Assembly: GCA_903813345.2 (NCBI GenBank)
Contig: CAIIXF020000008.1
Span: forward strand, 24,910,822-24,974,821
DNA: 64,000 nucleotides
Source of the DNA: Owenia fusiformis
Lineage: Eukaryota; Annelida; Polychaeta; Sabellida; Oweniidae
Direction: 5' to 3'
Shown here piece after piece: positions 21,931 through 32,710 of this stretch. Under the pieces are notes generated by a model. That model worked only from the letters and a program-made list of their open reading frames with translations. It did not search any database and was not told the DNA's origin. Made by a program: the position numbers and the translations under genes. Numbering within the stretch: position 1 is the stretch's first letter; each line of letters starts with the position of its first letter.

Positions 21931-23825
21931 CCAGAACAACGGCAACGCCAAAGCGTAGAGAATCCCATCGAATAGAAGTGGCTGGCATTTTTACAAACGA
22001 AATATATTGCAAATATTATAAAACAACACACCAGAAAGGCCACCATTTCCAAAATGGTTGCTCACTAGCCAAGTTGTCATCAGAAGAAATAATATCCTTT
22101 TTAGTAGCCACCTATAAAATTTTTGAAAAATCACACACAAGTACTTGTAAAATAAAAAAAAATTGTCAATTTGAAGCAAGATGAAAAAATACCTTTTTGA
22201 CCTTTTTTGACATTGAGAAGGTCATTGAAGGTCAAATGTCAAATCTAAAGTCAGATTTGAATTTCTGAGAACATGTAGATGATTTTGAAAAAAAAATTAG
22301 TCAATTTGAAGCAAGTTGAAAAAAGACCTTTTTGACCTTTTTTGACTTTGAGAAGGTCATTGAAGGTCAAATGTCAAATCTTAAGTCAAATCTAAAGTCA
22401 GATTTGAATTTCTGAGAACACGTAGATGATTTTGAAATTTTTTTTTAGTCAATTTGAAGCAAGTTGAAAACAGACCTTTTTGACTTTTTTTGACCTTGAG
22501 AAGGTCATTGAAGGTCAAATGTCAAATCTTAAGTCAAATCTTAAGTCAGATTTGAATTTCTGAGAACACGCAGATGATTTTGAAAAAAAAATTCAGTCAA
22601 TTTGAAGCAAGTTGAAAACAAACCTTTTTGACCTTTTTTGACCTTGAGAAGGTCATTGCAGGTCAAATGTCAAATCTAAAGTCAGATTTGAAGGTCAAAT
22701 GTGAAATCTTAAGTCAGATTTGAATTTCTGAGAACATGTAGATGATTTTGAAAAAAAATTTAGTCAATGTGAAGCAAGTTGAAAAAAGACCTTTTTGACC
22801 TTGAGAAGGTCATTGAAGGTCAAATGTCAAATCTAAAGTTAGATTTGAACTTCTGAGAACATGTAGATGATTTAGAAAAAAATTGAAGTCAGTCTAAACA
22901 GTATTTGTTAAGTTATAGGAAGTTGTAAGAAATTGTTACAGACGCCAACCTCCAACCGCCGGACGCCAACCTCCAACCGCCGTCGCAAAAAAACGGAGAC
23001 CATAACAATATGTCACCACTTTTGGTGGTGACATAAAAATACCTTAAAATGGCGGCCATTTTTCAAAATGGCCACCTTCTACCAAAAGTGTCATTGGACA
23101 GTGTGCCATGCTTGTAGTATTCACATACCAAATATGAACAAAATCGCTTCACTACTTTTCGAGTTATAGTAAAATACGTTAAAATGGCGGCCATTTATCA
23201 AAAAAAAATTCAAAATGGCCGCCTTCTACCAAAAGTGTCATGGGACAGTGTGCCATGCTTATAGTATTCACATACCAAATATGAACAAAATTGCTCCACT
23301 ACTTTTCGAGTTATAGTAAAATACGTTAAAATGGCGGCCATTTTTAAAATGGCCGCCTTCTACCAAAAATGTCTTTAGACAGTGTCCAATGCTTATAGTA
23401 TTCACACACCAAATATGAACAAAATTGCTCCACTACTTTTCGAGTTACAGCAAAAATCGTAAAATAACGAGTAAAGGCCGCCATTTTTCAAGATGGCTGC
23501 CATGTGCTTCTTTAATATCTACATTTGTAGCTTTATTAATGTCCTTTATAATTTTTTTACATTTAAAACATATTGCTATTACAGTTTTACATATTGCACC
23601 TAAATTACTGTAAAATCGGCACTAAAATGGCCGCCATTTTGAAATAAGCGGCCATTTTGAAAATCGGCTTTCGAGCATAACTTATAGCACCATAGGGTAT
23701 ATGTGTACAAAATATGAACAAAATTGGGTCAACGGTATTTGAGTTATTGCCCGGACGGACGGACAGACAGACGGACGGACGGACGGAGGCGTTCCCTATA
23801 TCCCTCCGAACTTCGTTCAATGGGA
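21931..23825 (-). mobile_element. Helitron-like family B, copy 2
   Basis: Same organisation and orientation as the copy at 19993-21924, separated by six bases (TAATAA). The 5' end is at 23825, with a CCGT microsatellite at 23752-23787, and the CTGG 3' end is at 21931. About 0.9 kb of the TGTCACCACC repeat (22100-23034) is nested within it. The head-to-tail arrangement of two copies is typical of rolling-circle elements, but could also be coincidence or later duplication. Confidence 0.7.
22100..23034 (-). mobile_element. Family C repeat (TGTCACCACC), nested copy
   Basis: On the minus strand it begins TGTCACCACCAAAAGTGGTG at about 23034, passes a GGCGGTTGGAGGTTGGCGTC stretch, then carries about six units of ~110-160 bp with TCAGAAATTCAAATCTGAC, TTTGACCTTCAATGACCTTC and GGTCAAAAAGGTC. 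The 3' end is missing or merged with the host near 22100-22150. It is flanked on both sides by family B sequence, so it arrived later. Confidence 0.7.
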
Positions 23826-24200
23826 TAATTATACAAATGGTACAAAAAGAACAAATTAACAATCATTGAAAAAACATTTTGCACATTTTACACATAGCTG
23901 GTACCTAATTGATCAAAGTTATGGTATAAAGAAACTGAATAACAAAGAGATGATAAAATGGTTCAAATACATTTTCTGCTTTTCAAAAAATGTATCATCT
24001 GGTCATTTCTAAGGTATTGATTTCCTATAGAGGACAGGCTGACAGGGAGGCAATGTCAAATGACTGCAAACACCGAGTGTCCGTAAATTTCCCTCATGGA
24101 CGACATTGCGTCCCTGTACTCTAATAGAGCATATTGCATATTAATTACTTGTAGTATATAACGTGAGCACAATTATTCAATTTGACTTTAATATTTATTA
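23826..24200. other. Spacer between family B copies, one short inverted repeat
   Basis: No gene. ACAGGGAGGCAATGTC (24042-24057) pairs with GACATTGCGTCCCTGT (24102-24117), one mismatch and a 44-base loop. Nothing else is recognised. Confidence 0.45.
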
Positions 24201-25358
24201 TCCCATCGAACGAAGTTCGGAGGGATATAGGGAACGCCTCCGTCCGTCCGTACGTATGTACGTCCGTCCGTACGTACGTACGTCCGTCCGGGCAATAACT
24301 CGAATACCGTTGGTCCGATTTTGTTCATATTTTGTACACATATACCCTATGGGAGTAGAAGTTCTGCTCGAAAGCCGATTTTCAAAATGGCCGCTCATTT
24401 CAAAATGGCGGCCATTTTAGTGCCGAATTTACAGTAATTTAGGTGCAATATGTAAAACTGTAATAGCAATATGTTTTAGATGTAAAAAAATTATATAGGA
24501 CATTGATAAAGCTAGAAATGTAGATATTAAAGAAGCACATGGCAGCCATCTTGAAAAATGGCGGTCTTTACTCGATATTTTACGATTTTTGCTGCAACTC
24601 GAAAAGTAGTGGAGCTATTTTGTTCATATTTGGTATGTGAATACTATAAACATTGCACACTGTCTAAAGACACTTTTAGTAGAAGGCGACCATTTTGAAA
24701 AATGGCCGCCATTTGAAAAATGGCCGCCGTTTTAACGTATTTTATTATAACTCGAAAAGTAGTGGAGCGATTTTGTTCATATTTGGTATGTGAATACTAT
24801 AAGCATGACACACTGTCCTATGACACTTTTGGTAGAAGGCGGCCATTTTGAAAAAAAATTTGAAAAATGGCCGCCATTTTAACGTATTTTACTATAACTC
24901 AAAAAGTAGTGAAGCGATTTTGTTCATCTTTGGTATGTGAATACTGTAAGCATGGCACACTGTCTAATGACACTTTTGGTAGAAGGTGGTCATTTTTCAA
25001 AATGGCCGCCATTTTAACGTATTTTACTATAACTCGAAAAGTAGTGGACCGATTTTGTTTATATTTGGTATGTGAATACTATAAGTACGGCACACTGCCT
25101 AATTGGTAGAAGGTGGCCATTTTGAAAAATGGCCGCCATTTTAACGTATTTTTCTATAACTTGAAAAGTAGTGGAGCGATTTTGTTCATATTTGGTATGT
25201 GAATACTATAAGCATGGCACATGGTCTAATGACACTTTTGGTAGAAGGCGGCCATTTTGAAAAATGGCTGCCATTTTTGCTATATCCTTTGTTTGTAAAA
25301 ATGCCATCCATGGCTGTTCGATGGGATTCGCTACGCTTTGGCGTTGCCATTGTTCTGG
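24201..25358 (+). mobile_element. Helitron-like family B, copy 3
   Basis: Starts A|TCCCATCGAACGAAGTTCGG, has a CCGT/ACGT microsatellite (24240-24292), about six internal units, then GTTCGATGGGAT, hairpin ACGCTTTGGCGT and CTGG|T at 25355-25358. It lies opposite in orientation to copies 1 and 2 and ends 165 bases before the PDCD2 stop codon, so it may form part of that gene's 3' UTR. Confidence 0.75.
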
Positions 25359-25522
25359 TTTTATTTTAAAAATAAGACATTTAATTAAGCATATTGTGTC
25401 ATTTAAACATTCTTGCACAATTCATTTAAAATTAGATTCTAACCAAAGAATTCAATTACTACTGTCTAGTACAGACTGCTTAGTCTTGTTTGCAATCCAC
25501 TAAAGTTCCCAACATGTAAAGT

Positions 25523-28500
25523 TTATATTTTTCCCTTTATATTGTCTTTTAGGCTGATATCTTGCTTGTAGACAAACTCCTGTTTATAAACAGGCCCCTT
25601 GCTGCAGCTTCTAGAGCAAGTGTACACAACAAGGGTACCCCAGTCTAAAGAGTCCTGTAGACTGTCCACGTCCAGGTGTGTCAACATCTGAGGCAAAATC
25701 TGAAATAATTGATAAAAACCATAATTCACCAAATGTGTTAGCATGAGTATGTGTTTAACCAATAATAATCGAATTAATATATAACAAAACAAGAATATAC
25801 AAGAACACAAATGTGTTCAATATGTCCCCACCAATGGGTGATCCCGTCAAATGGTTATCCTGAAAATGAATAGACAAGACTTTACCGACACAATTTTGGG
25901 ATGGAAAATTCAAAATGGCCACCTTAAAATTTACCAAGAATGCCAAAAAATTAGTCAGCTCTAGATTTTCATACTAACGGAACATTTGAAATTGATCCAT
26001 CAAACAGTAAACCAGAAAACGTGTAAACAAGACTTTACAGACAAGATTTTAGGACAGAAAAATCCAAAATGGCTGCCTTGACATTTGCCCAGAATGCCAA
26101 AAAACTAATCACTTCTAGATCTTCATACTAAGAATCATCCCTGACAATTTGAAATTGATCTACCAAACGATTTACCTGAAAATGCGTATACAAAACTTTT
26201 CAGACAAGATTTTAAGATGGAAAATCCAAAATGGGCGCCTTGACATTTACCCAGAATGCCAAGAAACTAGTCAGATCTAGACTTTCATACTAAGAATCAT
26301 CCCTGAAAATTTGAGATTGATCTACCAAACGCTTCACCTGAAAACCGAAGACAAGACTTTACAGGCAAGATTTTAAGACGGAAAATCCAAAATGGCTGCC
26401 TTGACATGTACCCAGAATGGCAAAAAACTAATCAGATCTAGATTTTCAAACTAAGAATCGTCCCTGAAAATTCGAAATTGATCTACCGAACGGTTCACCG
26501 GAAATCGCATAGACAAGACTTAACAGACAAGATTTTAGGACGGAAAATCCAAAATGGCTGTCTTAACATTTACCCGGTATGTCAAAAAACTAATCAGATC
26601 TAGATTTTCATACTAAGAATCATCCCTGAAAATTTGAAATTGATCTACCAAACGGTTCACATAGGCTTTTACAACAAAGTACACCTGAAATTATTTATAA
26701 AGCTACTAAATAGTTAAAGTATGAAAACTCAAAAACACCATTCAATATGATACAAAGTATTATCGGGCGCTAACTTTTCTTAAGACATTCAAAATGGCTG
26801 CCATGACTGAGCTAACAGGTCCAAAACCTAATCAGATGTAGAATGAGCTGAACAAGATGTTAATGTTTTAAAAGCAACCATGAAGCCATTTTTCTGAAAG
26901 TTTGCAGAGGCCATCATCTCCAATTATCACCTAACTTACTATTGATAATTAGTTGAAAGTTAGGTGTAAAAATTCACATGCAAATGAGCTAATAATTAAT
27001 GCTTAATTTGCAACTTAATTAACGATTAACTACCATCAATATGCAAATGAGCTTTATAGTGGTCGATTGTCACTGATTTACGTAAATTAGTTGAAAGTTA
27101 GTCGTAAGTTTGATGTAAGTTAATCTCTAATTATCACCTAACTTACAATTGATAATTAGTTGAAAGTTAGGTTTAAGGATGTTCCCTGGACGAAGTTGAA
27201 AACGATGAACACCAACCCCTAATTTTTCTTTTCAAAATGTGAAGTACATAGCATAACTAAGTGTTTCTGTGAGTTTAAGAAAAAGTTAAATATTCAAAAG
27301 TGTGTTTTGGGGTGAAAACCTGATTTTTAACATGGGTTTCAATGAGAAAGTGCCACGCCCACTTTTGTCAAATATTGACACTTTAGAGGCCTCTTGCTCA
27401 GAAAAAAGCACACTAACATATGGTTTTTAAAGTTTTAATATTCTTTGTTGCCCGTGAGAATCCCAGAAAACCATTTTTGAGAAAAAGTTAAATACTATTG
27501 AATATTTTCCTATCTGACCAGGGAACATCCTTAAGTCAGATTTGTGACTTCTCAAAAATGACTCGCTTCTTTTTTGCTTCCCTTCACCCGGAGATTTTTG
27601 CTTCATCTTGAACTATTTTGTGACGGAATATTTATCTTAATTAGCATCTTTCAGAACAGACACCATTGAACTTGAACTATTGAAATTTCACAGCAAGAGG
27701 AGGGAAAACCCCATGATTCAATTGATGACATACGATTTCCTCCTTCGCTCACCTCCTTTTGGCGAAAACGTACCCTCCATCGATCAACTCGCTAAACCAA
27801 TCAGCGCCTATGTCATCTCAATACAGATTTACATTATATGCGTATGTCATCTTTGAACCCTGGGGTTTCTCCCCCTCTTTTTCAAAGCTATTCTTTTTTG
27901 CAAATTTTTAAGATTCATGAAAAGCGTGTGAAAACACCATTATTGCCATCAACAACTAAAATCAGAACACAAACATTAGACTATAATGTTACATAATAAG
28001 GCCGTAACAGATATAATCAAAAATATGTTTTGAAATGTCTTTGATCTGACAATCATTATTTAGAAGAGCACATTTGGATTACTTGTGACATATAGGTAAC
28101 CCGGATCCCGTTAATTGACAATGTGTAACATTTTCAGACTTTTTCGATGACTGGTTTGAAAAAAGACCTTTTTGATATTTTTACTTTTGACTTTAATTTT
28201 ACTGTACCACTTACTGTAGATTGGGTTAATTTGGCGCCTGCTTTAATTTGGCGAAATTGTAAAATTCGCCAATATAAATCTTCGCCAAAATTTACAATGA
28301 ATCCCCGGGAATTATCTAGGGTATTTCGGCCAGTGTATTTAGGTCACTACCGGTTTAGTTTTTTCCAAAAATATGACAAAATGTCTCTCATAAATTGGCT
28401 CAGAACTGGTCAGTCACTCATTAATACTCAGGGAAAAACTAGAAAGGAAAAGCGCAGTATAGTAGCAGCATCGATCAAGGTGCAAAGTGTAAAGGATGAT

Positions 28501-31500
28501 CTCACAAAAAATGTACAAACGTGGTTAATATCGCCAGTGGTCCTCAAAAGTAAAAATGAACATAGCCAAACATGCCCATTTACATGGTAATTCGCAAACA
28601 GCGCGTAAGTTTAACATTTTTTTTGCATATCCGCCAAATTAAATAGCCGCCAATATGCCAAAAATGGCCAAATCGCCAAATTAAGTAGCGCCAAATTAAC
28701 CCAATCTACAGTATTTGAAAGTTCTACTTTAACAAAGTGTCTGGTATTTAAAGAAAATTTGACTTTTTGATGTCAAATCGGCAATTTCTCGGCAACTGGG
28801 CGAACTTGGAAAATGGCAATGACAGGTCAAAAGGGCATTATAGATATGCATAAAATAAATGTGGATTTGACTCAATACGAATAGCAGTTTTAATTTGTGT
28901 ACCCCATGTTGACGGACAGACACGGACAGACACCTAATCCATCCCATAGGCTCACTGTGTGCAGCCAAAAAGCAACTGTAATCCTAAAATAAAACCACCC
29001 CATTTATTTAATATTAGAACCTTATGTATGATAAATGAATATAAGTAGCCTATAATCACCTGAAATTCAAACTGCCTAGGTCCATTACAGTACTGACACT
29101 GTGGTACACTTTTCTTTCCAAGTTTATCTTGGGAGGATATCCAGAGTGGGGTGCCTCCTTTATTGTACCTCAGCACCTTTAAATATATGTTTTTTCCTCA
29201 TTCATTTCAGAAAATGATATCAAAGACACTTGTGTTGGCCTATATATTAAGGATAATTAAAGCAACTCTAAATTTCAGCCAAATATGGCAAAATAGGCTA
29301 GATACAGGGCTAAATACGTAACTCAAACAAATGTTAATAACTCCGTCATCCAGCATGAATTCAAAATCATATTTGGCACAACTGAACCCTGTTCAATATT
29401 TAATATAAATTTATAGCTTACTGACTTTAATTTTAAATTATTTCATAAAGTTCTTCCATCTTCCATAGATATTTTTAAGTGGAAAAAAGCAGAGTCAAAA
29501 ATTTGCAATGCTTGTATGGCTGAAAATAATTGTACATAATTTGAGATGATCAGGCAGCCAAACTTTATTTAACTTAACTAAATTATTCTAAAACCAGGCC
29601 AAACTTCTTGAGAAAAAAACTTTTGGAAAGTTTTACCTGTTCTGGCTCCTGTGCTATTCTTTTTCTGAACTCTTCAAATTGTTCATCAACTTCATCATCA
29701 GTAAGTGCCATCTTTTCCAAGTCTTTGACAGCACCTGGTTCATTCCCAACATCACTGACTAAACCTGAGCCCACCACACGGCTATAATACAATAAGGCAT
29801 CCAGAGATAATTAAAGAAAAAAATGAAACAAAATCTTAAATTAAATATTTGTCAACCAATGATCCATTTTTCAAAGATATATTACCCTTGTGCAGAGAGT
29901 ACCTTTTAATTAAATTAGCAACAGCAAAGGTTCATACCTGAAGTCACTCATTTTCTCTGCTTCAGACTTTTCCTCTTGTTCTTCATATTCCTCTTCATCT
30001 TCTATGAGTAGTTCATACTCCGGGAACATAACCCCATGGTTTTTAACAGGGTTACCATCTACAATATAAAAATGCCATATTTCTAGTATGTACATGAATA
30101 CATGATTAATATATATCTGAAAGTATATGTTCATTCATAAACATGTTAATTTACACTTTATAATATTCTCCTCAAGATTAATGCTTTATTCAAGCATGTC
30201 CATGGGGATTAATATATATCTGAAAGTATATGTTTATTCATATACATGTTAATTTACACTTTATAGTATTCTCCTCAAGATTAATGATTCATTCAAGCAT
30301 GTCCATGGGGATTAATATATATCTGAAAGTATATGTTTATTCATATACATGTTAATTTACACTTTATAGTATTCTCCTCAAGATTAATGCTTCATTCAAG
30401 CATGTCCATGGGGATTAATATATATCTGAAAGTATATGTTTATTCATATACATGTTAATTTACACTTTATAGTATTCTCCTCAAGATTAATGCTTCATTC
30501 AAGCATGTCCATGGGGATTAATATATATCTGAAAGTATATGTTTATTCATATACATGTTAATTTACACTTTATAGTATTCTCCTCAAGATTAATGCTTTA
30601 TTCAAGCATGTCCATGGGGATTAATATATATCTGAAAGTATATGTTTATTCATAAACATGTTAATTTACACTTTATAATATTCTCCTCAAGATTAATGCT
30701 TCATTCAAGCATGTCCATGGGGATTAATATATATCTGAAAGTATATGTTTATTCATAAACATGTTAATTTACACTTTATAATATTCTCCTCAAGATTAAT
30801 GCTTCATTCAAGCATGTCCATGGGGATTAATATATATCTGAAAGTATATGTTCATTCATAAACATGTTAATTTACACTTTATAATATTCTCCTCAAGATT
30901 AATGCTTCATTCAAGCATGTCCATGGGGATTAATATATATCTGAAAGTATATGTTTATTCATATACATGTTAATTTACACTTTATAGTATTCTCCTCAAG
31001 ATTAATGCTTTATTCAAGCATGTCCATGGGGATTAATATATATCTGAAAGTATATGTTTATTCATAAACATGTTAATTTACACTTTATAATATTCTCCTC
31101 AAGATTAATGCTTCATTCAAGCATGTCCATGGGGATTAATATATATCTGAAAGTATATGTTTATTCATAAACATGTTAATTTACACTTTATAATATTCTC
31201 CTCAAGATTAATGCTTCATTCAAGCATGTCCATGGGGATTAATATATATCTGAAAGTATATGTTCATTCATAAACATGTTAATTTACACTTTATAATATT
31301 CTCCTCAAGATTAATGCTTCATTCAAGCATGTCCATGGGGATTCATGGGTGTAGTTGGGTATGAGGCAAAGTGATGTAATATACATTTAGATGTTTTTAA
31401 AAAAAATATAATGTACCAGACCTTACTTTTGTATATTTCAAATAGTTTTGTATAATCGTGCAGCAAAGCTATGGCCTTTTGTAATATAGGGAGTTTCAGT

Positions 31501-32512
31501 CATGTTAATTTTTTCGAAAATAATATTGGAGAGAAGCATTAAATAAGAGGCCAAACATACGATCGCCAAACTACAAAACAAACCAAAATATACAAAAATT
31601 AGGTCTTGTACATGTTTCTATTTTTTCATATTCTGTTGCGATATGGTCATTTGATTGCTTACTTTTCAGATTCTAAGTACTTGATAGTATTATAAATCTT
31701 ACTTTACAGTGCTCACCATAAATAAATGGCACCTGGATTTGCTGAAGTGAGGATTTCCCATGTTAAAAGAGAATTTTCAAGAGGAATGCATCAGAGGATG
31801 AGAGTATACAAAATGTAAAATATAAAAAACTAAGGGATGTGTATCTAGACATTATTGGAAATTATGAAGTCTCAAATCACCATGGTCTGGAAATGGTGAT
31901 AGAAAATCAAGGTGTCATTTATTTATGTTGAGCACTTGAGTTTCAACATCTCAAAAAATGTTCTGTACCTTCTTTACCACACAACTTTTTATGACCTTTC
32001 TTCCAGTCGACACTTTGGTGCTCCTTGCTACAATAGCAAACCTGGCCACACTGTGCACATTTCTTGTTTCCTAAACACCCACATACCACGCATAAGTCTT
32101 GAAAGTCCTTAGCTGTTTTATATTCAGCCTTTTCTGCTTTTGATTCTATAGGTGGATCATAGCTAAAATAGTTATTTCTACGTGGCAATTGAGACCTCAC
32201 TGCAACTAGATTACTATTGTCATTTCGTACTGAACATTTTGGATCACTGCATACGAAAAGAAACACTGTCCTGTGGAAACAATCAACTTGTTCAGGAACT
32301 GGATTTTCAATTGGAGCATAAATCTGACACAAAAATACGCAAGGTTTCCCACAATTTTGGCATTTTACATCATCGGCTGATGGTATCGATTCTAATGATA
32401 GCCATGCAGGTTTTCCACCTACTTTACTTGGGAACAATCCACTGGATAGTTTCCATTCGTCCGTTTTCTCTACAAATCCTAAATCCACGTCTATTTGTAT
32501 GGGCGCCGCCAT
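25523..32512 (-). CDS. PDCD2: PDCD2, uS5 (RPS2) chaperone
   Basis: PDCD2 proteins are dedicated chaperones of ribosomal protein uS5 and so act in 40S subunit assembly, in nucleus and cytoplasm. Five exons on the minus strand, in transcription order: 32512-31969, 30058-29938, 29781-29637, 29176-29060, 25699-25523. Every splice keeps the frame, giving 367 residues (human about 344). The start is the ATG at 32512. Residues 27-38 are FPSKVGGKPAWL, the family signature. A MYND zinc finger covers about 141-178 (CVVCGC...CSKEHQ...HKKLC). The C-terminal domain has LRYNKGG, PLWIS, CxxC (QCQYC) and LDWGTLVVYTCSRSC, as in the PDCD2 family. The acidic EDEEEYEEQEEKSEAE stretch is in exon 2. Intron 1 holds a satellite array, and the 3.4-kb intron 4 holds several transposons. 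The start codon lies 198 bp from that of EIF2B5. Confidence 0.96.
25840..26680. repeat. Tandem repeat, period about 157-160 bp, in PDCD2 intron 4
   Basis: About five units with CCAAAATGGCTGCCTTGACA, AATCAGATCTAGATTTTCAT and GAAATTGATCTACCAAACG. They are diverged by roughly 10-15 percent by eye. AAAATGGC and AAATTTGAAATTGA words recall the internal units of Helitron-like families here, but no ends were found. Confidence 0.65.
26681..27172. other. PDCD2 intron 4: palindromic AT-rich stretch
   Basis: CACCTAACTTAC...TTGATAATTAGTTGAAAGTTAGGT occurs twice (about 26927-26973 and 27136-27172), each able to fold on itself. ATGCAAATGAGCT occurs twice (26980, 27041). It looks like a small decayed repeat. 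No gene is present. Confidence 0.4.
27177..27530. mobile_element. piggyBac-type MITE, TTAA flanked
   Basis: TTAA is at 27173-27176 and 27531-27534. The ends are GGATGTTCCCTGG and CCAGGGAACATCC, a perfect 13-bp inverted repeat. It is 354 bp, with no transposase. It lies in PDCD2 intron 4. The ends differ from those of the TTAA element at 12749-13152, so it is a second family. Confidence 0.85.
27695..27890. repeat. Short inverted-repeat element
   Basis: AGGGAAAACCCCATGATTCA, then TGATGACATACG on the left, pairs with CGTATGTCATCTTTGAACCC then TGGGGTTTCTCCCCCT on the right. It looks like a ~200-bp MITE. No clear target duplication was found. Confidence 0.5.
28212..28713. mobile_element. TA-ended MITE, family G, copy 1
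   Basis: The inverted ends extend ~40 bp: TACTGTAGATTGGGTTAATT and GGTT-less complement ending CCCAATCTACAGTA. The inside contains repeated TTTGGCG/CGCCAAATT words. TA at both outer edges fits a Tc1/mariner-type target site. An open frame across it has no family features and is chance. A shorter relative is at 48811-49110. Confidence 0.8.
30104..31340. repeat. 103-bp satellite array, 12 units, PDCD2 intron 1
   Basis: The unit begins GATTAATATATATCTGAAAG and ends AAGCATGTCCATGGG. CATGGGG recurs at 30201, 30304, 30407 and so on to 31334, always 103 bases apart. Units differ by a few bases (CATATACATG/ATAGTATT versus CATAAACATG/ATAATATT, GTTTATT versus GTTCATT). The first unit abuts the exon 2 acceptor region of PDCD2 by 45 bases. 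A possible 412-bp higher-order repeat is described in the findings. Confidence 0.97.
31341..31968 (-). other. PDCD2 intron 1, unique part
   Basis: This is AT-rich intron sequence between the satellite and exon 1. No gene or repeat is recognised. Confidence 0.5.
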
Positions 32513-32710
32513 CTTAATATAGTCTCGTAATAAGATGCATCACAATATCTGTAATAACAAAATATGATACAATATACCGTCGGTAAAGATTGAATTATAT
32601 TTATTTGATACAAATCAGCATCTTTTTGTAAAAGAAATGTTTTTATTATATGTGATATAGTAAAACTATGTTGGTTCGAGATAAATTTCATTTTTCATGA
32701 ACCACCAAAA
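32513..32710. promoter_or_regulatory. Bidirectional promoter region, PDCD2/EIF2B5
   Basis: Only 198 bp separate the start codons of PDCD2 (minus, 32512) and EIF2B5 (plus, 32711). Both 5' UTRs and both core promoters must lie here unless an upstream non-coding exon exists. The stretch is AT-rich with no obvious CpG island or consensus TATA at a sure position. The promoter role is inferred from layout only. Confidence 0.6.

Noticed and set aside
21810-22184. Asp/Arg/Thr-rich open frames over the CCGT microsatellites
   Set aside because: They are translations of Helitron-like repeat ends and microsatellite, repeated at each copy.
24042-24117. Hairpin with 16-bp stem as a small RNA gene
   Set aside because: One stem mismatch and a large loop, no promoter or conservation evidence; left as an inverted repeat.
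26980-27053. Two ATGCAAAT octamers as an enhancer
   Set aside because: They sit in a decayed duplicated AT-rich repeat; nothing else supports regulation.
28147-28590. Open frame of 147 codons on the plus strand
   Set aside because: It lies almost wholly within the TA-ended inverted-repeat element 28212-28713 and has no recognisable domain.
30104-31340. Possible CRISPR-like array because of regular spacing
   Set aside because: Whole 103-bp units repeat with no unique spacers, in a eukaryotic intron; it is a tandem satellite.
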